In this document: piece by piece, positions 1-8,881 of the stretch
How positions within the stretch are numbered: the first letter of the stretch is position 1
Layout: the number at the start of each line of letters is the position of its first letter
Assembly: GCA_014529385.2 (NCBI GenBank)
Contig: CM043942.1
Location: 19,479,991-19,543,990 of the forward strand
Length of the DNA: 64,000 nucleotides
Direction: 5' to 3'
Origin: Adiantum capillus-veneris
Taxonomy: Eukaryota; Streptophyta; Polypodiopsida; Polypodiales; Pteridaceae
Translations under genes and position numbers: made by a program
Notes under the pieces: model-generated
What the model saw: the letters and a program-made list of their open reading frames with translations, nothing else
Databases searched by the model: none
Told to the model about the DNA's origin: nothing

Positions 1-128
1 AGTGTATCTTGAAGGTGTTGAAGGTCAAAAGTGATTAGAATGGCTTCAAACTTGATATATGGGCTCTGATGATGAGGTGATTGGATCTGGAATGATAAAA
101 CATCCTTTGCATGTCAAAAAAGTCAAAT

Positions 129-152
129 AGACATCCTACGCGTAGGATGTCT
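129..152. repeat. 24-bp perfect palindrome, family 1
   Basis: AGACATCCTACG is followed directly by its exact reverse complement. Central bases are TACGCGTA. The same word recurs at 414, 11720 and 11996, with one-base variants at 12121 and 12564. Confidence 0.95.
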
Positions 153-413
153 ACTTCATCATTTTTTCTCTCTGACCACACAAATTGTTTGTTGATGTGT
201 TGGTGAATGTGCTGTGCAAATTTCATGGGATTTGGACAACATTTGGTAGGTCTATGGCCTGTTATTGCCTCTATGCCCTAACTTTGCGTTTTTCCATGCA
301 TATGAGGTCAAACTTGGTCCAAATGTGATGAAATTTGGTGGATAGCTTGTAAATGTCATTCAGAACATGTGCATGATAAAAAATGTTGGAGTTTGTGCCA
401 AAAAGTGCCCTTG

Positions 414-437
414 AGACATCCTACGCGTAGGATGTCT
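414..437. repeat. 24-bp perfect palindrome, family 1
   Basis: Identical to the copy at 129. It is followed by CTGG where other copies have CTGC or CTGG. A TTGGTCCAAA word lies about 100 bp upstream. Confidence 0.95.
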
Positions 438-2280
438 CCTGGTGATTTTTTCAGTGTTGGTGCTCCCAGTCCTTGCCCTTGGCCCCCCTAAGTCCCTTTT
501 GAGCCTAATTTCAACAAAAAAGTCAAATGGATAGAGAATAACTCCCTGTGTGGACTTCAGAGCCTCCGAGCCGTTTTCTGACTTTTGGAGTGCTTTTTGG
601 CGATGAAATTTCTTGATGTTGGTCTCCATAGCTTCCCAATCCCTTGGGGATCCTTGCCGTATGGTTTTTGTCGACTTTGGCTTCACCGGAGCTCCATTTG
701 GCAATTTGTCGCTCTAGAAGCACCCGTGGTTGTGTTTACATACCTTTGATGATTTGTGGTGGTCTACCACAATAGGAATTGGTTGTTGATGGTCTAGGGA
801 AGCTGCTCGTGAAGTTTGGTGGCAAACGGGCTTGCGGTTTGGCCGCAAGTGCAATTTGACGCTTTGTGTGTCTGATGCCATTTCTGAAGTTTAGTGCCAC
901 TTCGGGTCACTTTTTGGTCATGCGGGTCATATAGACTTGTCGAGCATGTCGAGATGCTCCTACCCATGAATTTTGGTATCATTTGGTCGCCGTTTTGTCA
1001 ATTTCCCATTTGGTGGCCTCTTGGGGGTTTCTGGGAATTAGGGTTTTTCCCGATGGTTTCCTACTGCCTTTGGACATCCACGACTCGTCTCCTAGACTAG
1101 GATAAGCTGCCGATGAAGTCTTGTTGCTTTCGGGTTAGCCGTTAGGCCGCCGTCTCTACTTATAGGTCTCTACCGCCCGCTTTGTGTGTGACCCCTACGC
1201 TAGTTTTCGTGACATAATGACAAACATGCGCGAAAAGCTCAAGGTGGTGAGCCTACCTCTCATGTCTGGAGCTCGTCGGGTAGTTGTGCGTGTCGTAGAA
1301 GCTACTGGAAGGTCGATCCGCTCTAGGTGGCAGAAGCTCTCTCCACAAAGTCAATAGTGAGAATGAGCTAAAAATGGGGTGAAAATTTCTTATAATGGAG
1401 GTCCCCGAACCACTTTTCATGAAATTTGACATGTGCTTCTATCTTCTTGCGAGATGCGGTTTAGGCTCAAAAATTTCTTGATTTGGACTCCATTTGCTGT
1501 GTTTACCAGAAATTTGGCATTTCGGTCAAAATCTGGCTAAAACACGCTTTCCGCTCCAGTCTCATAATTGCACCCCCACTGTACCATAGGTTGTCCTATA
1601 GTCACTGATCATCCCCATATTTTTTGTTTTTCATTACGATTGTTTTTCACCTGCTTTTTGTATTTTTTAAGTTTTTCTGTCAAAAATTAGCAAAATTAAA
1701 AGAAAAATAGCAAATCAAACCCAAAAAATCCCCAATAATCATAATAAATCACAAACATCACTGCAACACATTATATACATTCACATGCAATTTTTATGTC
1801 CGGATTTCTCCGTTTTACCAATATTTTGCATGAAAAATGGCTATTTCTACTTATATACACACACCTCCGTTTTACCAATATTTTTCTTGAAAAATGGCTA
1901 TTTCTATATACACACACCTAGGGGCTTGCTTTGGCGTTTGGCCCCATATACCTGTAGCTTCATGTTGTATAAGGGCATATATACTTGGGTTACTCTAGAA
2001 AATTTTGCAATCAAACAACAACCCTTAAAATAGTCAAAAATTATGCCCTTTTTTGTTGTTTTTGTTATTGGTTCCGCATTTGAGAGTGCCTCTAGAATGC
2101 CTCCCCCCCTCGTAGCTGGAGTCCTCCCGGACGACAAGGTATCGCATCGGAGTATGTGCCGTGCATAGGTTGAAACAATTGTGCTAATGCTTGGCCGATT
2201 AATGTGGCCCTATTTTATGCATACTCGGTCAATGCATGGAAAAATTAATGATGTGCAAGAGAAGGGAATAAGCAAGATGC
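438..2280. other. Non-coding flank of E1 (probable 3' LTR/UTR)
   Basis: No convincing coding frame. The short frames here have no recognisable domain. The stretch is T-rich on the plus strand and continuous with the palindrome-bearing flank. A C-run at 2102-2109 (a purine run on the element's sense strand) might be the polypurine tract, but the bases beyond it do not start with TG. Confidence 0.4.
1808..1920. repeat. 58-bp tandem duplication
   Basis: Two adjacent copies of a unit beginning CTCCGTTTTACCAATATTTT and ending in ATATACACACAC, differing at a few positions. Confidence 0.85.
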
Positions 2281-3057
2281 TTATTGGCATTCGTCGTCGA
2301 GGTTTCCTGCTTTCTTTGCAAGTAACAGCTGTAACTCTACTGCTCTCTGTTTAATTGTCTTTTTTGCAAAGGGTAGTTGCTTTGTCAAAACTGTTGATAG
2401 AGTCGTAGTTGTTTCTAAGGAGAGAATTGGCTGGGCCGGAATGGCTATGGGCCGTATTGCCTTTGCTTTCCATTGGTATTTTGTTGCTGCCAGTTTTTGT
2501 AGATGGTTTGGCACTTTCTTGTTTGCCACTGGTTTGTTCTTGATTGGCATCCACATAAGTCGATTTTCCTTTTTGACATGCGGCTGTCTGCCTTCCATTG
2601 TTGCTTGTACTGAAGGGATTTCCTTTTGCTTTTGCTTTGGTATCCAAATGTGATTGACATTTGGGTTATGGCTAAGCATTTTCTTTGGGATCCATATTTG
2701 TTTTATGCCCTTGGTTTTTGGTTGAACCATCTGCTTCGTTGGTATTCTTTCGTTGCATTGTAGTTTGTCCGCCATGGCATTTCTATCCTTCTGCATCCAT
2801 ACTTGTTTTCCTTGTGTTGGTAACCTAGATTGTTGCATTGTGGCCGGTGACTTCGTATGTCTGTAAGTAGCATGGGCGGCTTTTACTTGATTGTTGGTCT
2901 CGGGTATCATGTTGTTTTTTGATGGCATTTGTGCTTTTGGCTTCATTTCCAGTGATTGCATGGCTTGCAGTTGATCATTCCGGTATTGCTGATCAAAGTC
3001 TATCACCTGTTGTTCATGTTCATGCTGAATTTTGACTGCCTTTGCTTGCCAATCTAT
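2281..3057 (-). CDS. E1 3'-terminal ORF with tryptophan repeats
   Basis: About 258 codons in the same frame as the upstream protease-like ORF, separated from it by one TAG at 3058-3060. The product is very basic and Gln/Lys-rich. It carries a short recurring motif: QVWMQK, QIWIPK, HIWIPK, LMWMPI, spaced roughly 20-35 residues apart. No transmembrane segment is visible, so an envelope protein is unlikely despite the position. Function unknown. The frame is open throughout and ends in TGA at 2281-2283. It may be the C-terminal part of one long polyprotein or a separate ORF. Confidence 0.6.
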   Translation of the reverse strand: MDWQAKAVKIQHEHEQQVIDFDQQYRNDQLQAMQSLEMKPKAQMPSKNNMIPETNNQVKAAHATYRHTKSPATMQQSRLPTQGKQVWMQKDRNAMADKLQCNERIPTKQMVQPKTKGIKQIWIPKKMLSHNPNVNHIWIPKQKQKEIPSVQATMEGRQPHVKKENRLMWMPIKNKPVANKKVPNHLQKLAATKYQWKAKAIRPIAIPAQPILSLETTTTLSTVLTKQLPFAKKTIKQRAVELQLLLAKKAGNLDDECQ

Positions 3058-3597
3058 CTACACATTGTACTCTTTTTGCCAAGGTTGCCCCAGCATCATT
3101 GGGTGTTGTGTGCTTTCATCTGTCACCACATAGAATTTGTGTGGGTAAATATATTGATGTATCTGTACATGCAATATAGTCCATCCCAATGTTTTCAACG
3201 GGTGTGATGTGCTACTTTCCAGCACTTGAGGAGTAGGATGAAGTTGACCTGTGACTTTGAGCTGTTGGTATAATCCGTAAGAGATCAAATTTGCTTGAGC
3301 TCCCGAATCAAGCAATGTTGTTGATTCAACTTGATTGCTGCCCACTTTGACCGCAATTATTGGCTCCACTATTTCCTCCTCCAACTTCGTCAGTCGAATG
3401 GCATTGATTCGCAAAGGTGGTCCACTTTGTTGTTGTTGTCGCAGAATTTGTCTTTTTGCAATGCGTTCTTGTGCTTCGGCTTGAGCTTCTTCTCGTACTC
3501 TCTGTTTTTCCTTCCTTCTTTGTTTTCCTTGATGAATTTGTTGGAGCATCTCCTGTGTGAGTGGTAGATGATACCTCCTCAGTCGACATCCACTAAT
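3058..3597 (-). CDS. E1 second retropepsin-like domain, after integrase
   Basis: Frame-continuous with the RT-integrase frame: only a TAG at 3598-3600 separates them. An N-terminal Lys/Arg/Glu/Gln-rich, probably coiled-coil stretch precedes a retropepsin-like segment with LLDSGAQANLIS (catalytic Asp in DSG) and a later MMLGQPW, like the ILG-W element of clan AA proteases. The element also has an ordinary protease between gag and RT, so this is a second aspartic-protease fold in an unusual place. Whether it is active is unknown. It ends at TAG 3058-3060, followed in frame by the tryptophan-repeat ORF. Confidence 0.65.
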   Translation of the reverse strand: MSGCRLRRYHLPLTQEMLQQIHQGKQRRKEKQRVREEAQAEAQERIAKRQILRQQQQSGPPLRINAIRLTKLEEEIVEPIIAVKVGSNQVESTTLLDSGAQANLISYGLYQQLKVTGQLHPTPQVLESSTSHPLKTLGWTILHVQIHQYIYPHKFYVVTDESTQHPMMLGQPWQKEYNV

Positions 3598-6330
3598 CTA
3601 GTTTGGCATTTCTTCACCTGCTAATGTAGCAAGCTTGACAGCTCCACTTTGTGATAGATCACTATTCACAAATGGTCCCATCCCTCGCTTTTTAAGTTTC
3701 TTGGCATGTTGCTTCAAGGTATAAACAAGTACGTAATCACCTGTTTTGAACTCTTTGGTACGCACATGTTTGTTAAAAAATTCTTTTTGTCTTCTCTTTT
3801 TAGCATAGATTGAAGCGACAGCTTGTAAGCGGAGTTCATCTAGCTTTTCAAGATCATCAATTCTTGAAGAGAGCTCATGCCCTGTCCATTCCAAGCTTTT
3901 TGCTACTCGTAGAGTTGGAATTAAAAACTCTATGGGTAGTATAGCATTTAGGCCAAACACCATGTTGTATGGTGTTGTTCCAATTGATGTTTTGTAAGCT
4001 ACCTTGTATTCCCATAGTGTTGAGTGTAGCTGTTGATCCCAATCTGTTCTTGATTCTGACACTATTTTAGTGAGAACCGTGCATAGTGTTTTATTAGTGG
4101 CCTCAGCTTGTCCATTGGCTTGTGGATGGTACGGTGCAAATTTCCTATGTATGACCATGAATTCCTCTAGCAGATATTCAATGACTTCATTGAGAAAATG
4201 TGTTCCACGGTCACTGACAATTTCTATTGGTAACCCGTAACATACAAAAACATTCTCATACAAAAATTGTGCCGTGGTGCGTGCATCAGCTTTTTGTGTT
4301 GCTTTGGCTTCGACCCATTTTGTGAGATAGTCCGTGGTCACTATGATATATTGGGTATGGGTGCGATATGCAGGGGATGATATAGGTCCCACAAGATCAA
4401 TGCCCCATTTTGCAAATGCTCTTGCTCCCATCATTGGCCGTAATGGCATCTCATCTCTTTTTATTGGCACCTTGATGCGTTGACATGCGTCACAACGCTT
4501 TACAAACTCTTCAGCATCCATGTGCAATGTAGGCCACCAAATTCCTGCGGTTAAGACAATTTTTGCCGTCTTATCACCCGAAAAATGGCCTCCACTTATT
4601 CCGCTATCTGCATGTTCTAGAATCAGCAGGTATTCGTTTTCACTTGCACAGATTCTAAGTTGATTGTCCTTACCTCGCTTATAGAGTTGGTTCCCAATTA
4701 ACTGAAAATCATGAGCTTCCAGCTCTATAGCTTTTTTCCGTGCTCTTGTGATGTTCTCAGGGAACGTCCTGGTGGTCAAGAAGTCAATGATATATTGACT
4801 CCATGCAGGTGCTATGTTTACCTGAAACAAAGTTGCGTGATCCACTGGTCGTTTGGCACTACATATAGTACAATTGGCAACATAAGAATGTGTGTCCGCA
4901 TACATAGTTGGCCAATAAACCCCTAACTGTTTTAGTCTCTGGTGTGTCTTCACTGTTGAACAATGAAATGCACAACCCTGGACATGTGCCTCTTCAAGGT
5001 AGCACTCGAATTCTTCCGGATTTATACATAATCGTAGGATTAGGTCCGATCCAAGATGATACAGCCGCCTTGCTATCAACTGGAAGTTTTTTGTTTGTCG
5101 AATTGTTTGATGTTTGTATCTGCATTCCGTATTATCAAACCCGCTTCCAAAGGAAATAACGCTAACAATTTCCTTAGACCATTTGGGTACCATTTCAATG
5201 TTGAACAGATAAGCATCTACAATGACTTTGACTTTGTCTAGGTCTGTGGTTACGCCATTTCTTGAGACAATGTGTCCTAAGATTCGGCCTTGCTTAACCA
5301 TAAATACACACTTTTTCGAGTTAAGACATATTCGATATGTCCTGCACTTTTCAAAGACCTTTTGCAAATGGTCAATATGTTCCTCTCGTAGAAGAGAGTG
5401 TACACACAGGTCATCCATGTAAATTTCTAAGAATATTCTTAGGTATTCCTTGAATGCGTGAGTCATTAACCTTTGGAAAGTGGCTGGTGCATTAGTTAAT
5501 CCAAATGGCATAACTCGATACGCATAAATCCCCCATTCTGTGGCAAACGCTGTTTTGTGTTGATCCTCCCTTGCTATTGCCAGTTGGTTGTATCCTGAAA
5601 ACCCATCCAGAAAGGAATAAGCCCGTTTTCCGGCCACTCGCTCAAGTACATGTTCTGTGATTGGCAAGGGATAATTATCCCTTATGGTTGCTGCATTCAC
5701 CTTCTTGAGGTTTATACACACTCGCAGTTTTCCATTCTTTTTGGGAACTACCACAATGGGTGACACCCAATCTGTATGTTCAATTTCATAGATGAATTCA
5801 GCTTCCATCAGCTTATCAATCTCTTCTTTGATTCGTTTAGCAAATGTGTCATTATATGTATAAGGACGTTGTTTGCTAGGTTTTGCATCCGATTTCAAAG
5901 GAATTGTATGTTGGCATATCAATGGATCAACTCCCTTGAGGTCTTTATAAGACGAAGCGAACACATCTTTATACTTCTTGAGAAGTTGTGCTAGTTGTGC
6001 TTCCTCTTCAGGCTCTAAATCGTTAGCTATATAGACTGGCTGAGGCTTTTCACCTGGTTCTGCGAGGTCTATCTTTTTTGCATTTTCAGGTCCATCGTAA
6101 GATCCTTGGTTGGTTCTTTCCCTGACTGGTGGTGTCATTATGATTTTTTTGTCCTGGATAGTAAATTTCCAATAGTGTGATGGTACATTCATGTTCACGT
6201 TTTCTGACTCCCCTTTACCATCACTATCTTCTTCAGTAGTCCATATCTCTCTCAAAGACCGTTTCAGTTCTTGGTATTTCTGTTTACGCTCCAGTTTGGT
6301 CCACTCTTGGTCTTTTGTTGTTTCTTTTTT
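3598..6330 (-). CDS. E1 reverse transcriptase-integrase
   Basis: Positions are counted from the MREIW codon at 6255. RT spans about residues 85-345: VPKKNGKLRVCINLKK, catalytic FLDGFSGYNQ, MPFGLTNAPATFQRLM and YMDD (279-282). No RNase H is recognisable. RT runs directly into a linker plus integrase zinc module, and that module occurs twice: 348-465 (H424, H431, C462, C465) and 472-591 (H548, H557, C588, C591). The integrase core has D620, D682 and E718, a DD35E spacing, so the triad is intact. The C-terminal part has GDYVLVYTLKQ. The frame is open from 6330, just after a TAA in an A-rich run, to TAG 3598-3600. Confidence 0.85.
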   Translation of the reverse strand, partial: KKETTKDQEWTKLERKQKYQELKRSLREIWTTEEDSDGKGESENVNMNVPSHYWKFTIQDKKIIMTPPVRERTNQGSYDGPENAKKIDLAEPGEKPQPVYIANDLEPEEEAQLAQLLKKYKDVFASSYKDLKGVDPLICQHTIPLKSDAKPSKQRPYTYNDTFAKRIKEEIDKLMEAEFIYEIEHTDWVSPIVVVPKKNGKLRVCINLKKVNAATIRDNYPLPITEHVLERVAGKRAYSFLDGFSGYNQLAIAREDQHKTAFATEWGIYAYRVMPFGLTNAPATFQRLMTHAFKEYLRIFLEIYMDDLCVHSLLREEHIDHLQKVFEKCRTYRICLNSKKCVFMVKQGRILGHIVSRNGVTTDLDKVKVIVDAYLFNIEMVPKWSKEIVSVISFGSGFDNTECRYKHQTIRQTKNFQLIARRLYHLGSDLILRLCINPEEFECYLEEAHVQGCAFHCSTVKTHQRLKQLGVYWPTMYADTHSYVANCTICSAKRPVDHATLFQVNIAPAWSQYIIDFLTTRTFPENITRARKKAIELEAHDFQLIGNQLYKRGKDNQLRICASENEYLLILEHADSGISGGHFSGDKTAKIVLTAGIWWPTLHMDAEEFVKRCDACQRIKVPIKRDEMPLRPMMGARAFAKWGIDLVGPISSPAYRTHTQYIIVTTDYLTKWVEAKATQKADARTTAQFLYENVFVCYGLPIEIVSDRGTHFLNEVIEYLLEEFMVIHRKFAPYHPQANGQAEATNKTLCTVLTKIVSESRTDWDQQLHSTLWEYKVAYKTSIGTTPYNMVFGLNAILPIEFLIPTLRVAKSLEWTGHELSSRIDDLEKLDELRLQAVASIYAKKRRQKEFFNKHVRTKEFKTGDYVLVYTLKQHAKKLKKRGMGPFVNSDLSQSGAVKLATLAGEEMPN

Positions 6331-7155
6331 TTATTTTTGGGATTTTTGTGATTTTGTTTCGGTTTTAGCTTTTCGTACCTGTTTTATTTCCTCTCGCGTT
6401 CTTTCTATTCGATTTTTTGATAATTTTCCTGATATTTGATCTTTTACACAATCCTCTGCTTTTACAAGCATCAAATAGTGAGTTTTACCTTTTATCCTGG
6501 GCATCAGGTTCTCTCTCACTTTGTTTCCTGCTCGTTTTCTCCTATAGCGTTCTTGGCGTCTAGGGTGTTGATTAGCAAAATCATAAAACTTGATATTCTC
6601 GGTTTCATTTCCACGCTCACTTGAGGTGTCTGAACACTTATTATCTGCATCATTATTTACTTCCAAATGTTCAGAGGAGTTGTAAAACTCTTCTTGTTCT
6701 GATGGTTCTACCGTCTCTTTTTCTGGTATAACGCTTACCATGTAATAGGGTAACACATCATAGCCATCCTTATCGCAAAATTTTGTTGTTGGACTGTCGG
6801 TAATGGTACAGACATCCAATGTTGCTAGTATGTGTTCCCATTCTAGAGGTTCCAAGGCATCTTCAGGGAAAGGTTCCGAAATATACTCCTTGTCCTCAAT
6901 TGCCCTTTCTAAGACACATTCCTCTCTTCTTAAGCTTCCACAATGTGAAGCTCCGCACATCCATAGCTCTTTCGGTTGCCCTAACCATGCTGGGAGTTCT
7001 GATCCTTCTACTGTAGCCGAATCAAACTCTTCCACAGGTGTTTGGTTCACATCTTTGTAACTATGGTCTTTCAGGTTTATTTTAGTTGTTGTCTCGCCAT
7101 GTCTGAGGTATATGTGGTCATAACCCCAATCTTGGACCATCTTCAATTGTCGCAT
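6331..7155 (-). CDS. E1 protease-RT linker ORF
   Basis: About 274 codons, acidic in the middle and Lys/Arg-rich at the end, with no domain I recognise beyond its place between protease and RT. It is in the same frame as RT-integrase; the only break is TAA at 6331-6333 inside a lysine-coding A-rich run, so it was probably the N-terminal part of pol. It overlaps the protease ORF by 13 nt in another frame, an arrangement compatible with ribosomal frameshifting or with a decay frameshift. Confidence 0.6.
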   Translation of the reverse strand: MRQLKMVQDWGYDHIYLRHGETTTKINLKDHSYKDVNQTPVEEFDSATVEGSELPAWLGQPKELWMCGASHCGSLRREECVLERAIEDKEYISEPFPEDALEPLEWEHILATLDVCTITDSPTTKFCDKDGYDVLPYYMVSVIPEKETVEPSEQEEFYNSSEHLEVNNDADNKCSDTSSERGNETENIKFYDFANQHPRRQERYRRKRAGNKVRENLMPRIKGKTHYLMLVKAEDCVKDQISGKLSKNRIERTREEIKQVRKAKTETKSQKSQK

Positions 7156-8228
7156 GAACGGTCGACTATTGCAAATGTATGCTCATACTCGATTCCGCAC
7201 GAAGTGACAATCACTTTTTCTAAGAGTCCTAGAGGCTTCTCCATGAACCCATCTGCCAGTTGAAGTTTCATTCTGGTAGCCCACAAAGCTGGTTTTCCCC
7301 ATCTTTTCCAGATTTCCTTGGTGGCGATAGCAACTCCCGCTCCACTGTCAAGAATAGCTTTAGAAATTACTTCTTGGAATTCTACTGGTAGCGTGGTGTT
7401 TCCATCTTCTCCCTCGCAATATTCTCCAACCTTATTCAATGGTATTTGCCTAGTGTTTAGTTGAGGCTTGTCCAACTCTCTGATCCCTTCTTGTAGCGTC
7501 AAGGTGGGGTCTTTCACTCCAAATTTTTCTAGGCATTTTCCTATTGTGGTCCACATGTTTGGCCTTAACCTTAGGAGTTCTGCTAACGTGATTGTGCATG
7601 CCACTGGGGTGGATAACAACTCAATCAATCCTTGCGAATCCATCACCTTGCTAGAAGAAAGTCTTTGAGATGGGATTGCTCTCACTTCCGACTTAGCTTC
7701 ATACTCTCCTAGGTAAGAGGGTAAAGTTCTCAACGAGTCTGGTTGGCTGTGCCCCGAACTAATTGATCCTTGGTCTCCCCCTTGTGAATGTATCTCAAAG
7801 TTCATTTGCGACCTTGCCTCAAATTCTTCAATAGGAGGTAAGGTTACATTCTTTTCTTTTATCATGCTATTCACGTGGTTACTCATCCTATTAGCCTCGT
7901 TGGCCTCACGGATTCGCTTCCACAGATCGTCTAGACCGTTACAGTCCTTACCCATTTCTGCCAATATTTTAGGCTGGAACCCATCACTTGTCCCATCTGT
8001 GGTATTTGGCACTATGATAGGCTCTCCTCTGGACTCATAGGCATTAGTGAGTCTTTCCTTTGTTTCCACATGTTTCTCTAAAGTTGGTTGGATAGGGGTT
8101 GGAGCTGGTGCCTCATGCCAATTTGGAGGTTTACCCAACGGGTCTTCCATCAATGATTGAGTCGTCTCGATCATCTTTTTCCACATATCCAACCTCTGTT
8201 TTTCTATTTCTGCATATGGATAAGTCAT
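7143..8228 (-). CDS. E1 protease ORF (gag-pol junction)
   Basis: 361 codons. The N-terminal two thirds is a charged linker; the C-terminal part has AILDSGAGVAIATKEIW, a retropepsin active-site motif (Asp-Ser-Gly), followed by a hydrophobic strand and AIVDRS. The start overlaps the end of the zinc-knuckle ORF by 4 nt (ATGA-type) and the end overlaps the linker ORF by 13 nt, so gag, NC, PR and RT lie in successive overlapping frames. The role would be polyprotein processing. Confidence 0.7.
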   Translation of the reverse strand: MTYPYAEIEKQRLDMWKKMIETTQSLMEDPLGKPPNWHEAPAPTPIQPTLEKHVETKERLTNAYESRGEPIIVPNTTDGTSDGFQPKILAEMGKDCNGLDDLWKRIREANEANRMSNHVNSMIKEKNVTLPPIEEFEARSQMNFEIHSQGGDQGSISSGHSQPDSLRTLPSYLGEYEAKSEVRAIPSQRLSSSKVMDSQGLIELLSTPVACTITLAELLRLRPNMWTTIGKCLEKFGVKDPTLTLQEGIRELDKPQLNTRQIPLNKVGEYCEGEDGNTTLPVEFQEVISKAILDSGAGVAIATKEIWKRWGKPALWATRMKLQLADGFMEKPLGLLEKVIVTSCGIEYEHTFAIVDRSCDN

Positions 8229-8881
8229 CCACCTTTGCTCCTGGGTTTGGTTCGAGCTTCATAAGCTTTTAGAAGTGCATCCAACTGCTCATTTACCTTA
8301 TCTGCCAGTACAGATCCTCCTGATCCTGCACTTTTGGGCTCTACTATTTCCTTGGGTGCTATGGTTACTGTGGTGTGTGAGCTTAAGCTAGCTAGATCCT
8401 CTAACCGTTCCAATCTATCCTTTGTATGTTTCAATTCCTCGGATAGGGCTGTTTGTTCTCGTTCTTTCATGGCTTTCCTACGCGCCTTTCTAGCTGTCCA
8501 AGTGCTTCTCTGATTTTTCGTTTCTGAACTTTGGGCATCGGTTTTTGGTTCTTCAACTATGGGTTCACTCGTCCTTCTTTGAGCTTCGGCTCGTGTTACC
8601 GCCTGAATAGGTATGATTGTTTCATTTTCCGATCCTCCACTAGAAGGTATTGTTTCTAACATGTTCAAGGTGGTTTTTGCTCCTTTGCTCGGGTTTTTAG
8701 GGCAATCGGGAATCAAATGAGTAATTCCACATTCTGGGCAATACGCATTGACTCTAATGATTTCATCATGAGGACAGTCTCTCAGCCAATGGTCTCCACC
8801 ACACTTGTAACAGGGTCCCTTGAGGTGCTCCTTGAGCTCCTCTTTGTTGGTAAGCATGTCTCTATCCGCCCATGCCTCCAT
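8225..8881 (-). CDS. E1 nucleocapsid-like zinc-knuckle ORF
   Basis: 218 codons. Two zinc knuckles lie near the N-terminus: CYKCGGDHWLRDC (residues 24-36) and CPECGITHLIPDC (48-60), both with CX2CX3HX4C spacing, one residue shorter than the usual retroviral CX2CX4HX4C. A charged stretch with a predicted coiled coil (about 140-165) and a basic C-terminus follow. It overlaps the gag end by 20 nt. It presumably binds element RNA during packaging, by analogy to retroviral NC. Confidence 0.75.
   Translation of the reverse strand: MEAWADRDMLTNKEELKEHLKGPCYKCGGDHWLRDCPHDEIIRVNAYCPECGITHLIPDCPKNPSKGAKTTLNMLETIPSSGGSENETIIPIQAVTRAEAQRRTSEPIVEEPKTDAQSSETKNQRSTWTARKARRKAMKEREQTALSEELKHTKDRLERLEDLASLSSHTTVTIAPKEIVEPKSAGSGGSVLADKVNEQLDALLKAYEARTKPRSKGG

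Noticed and set aside
794-1100. Opposing 62-68 codon frames in the left flank of E1
   Set aside because: No motif, both strands open, inside LTR-like DNA.
2281-3057. Retroviral envelope gene after integrase in E1
   Set aside because: No signal peptide, transmembrane helix or glycosylation-rich ectodomain; a basic Gln-rich repeat protein instead.
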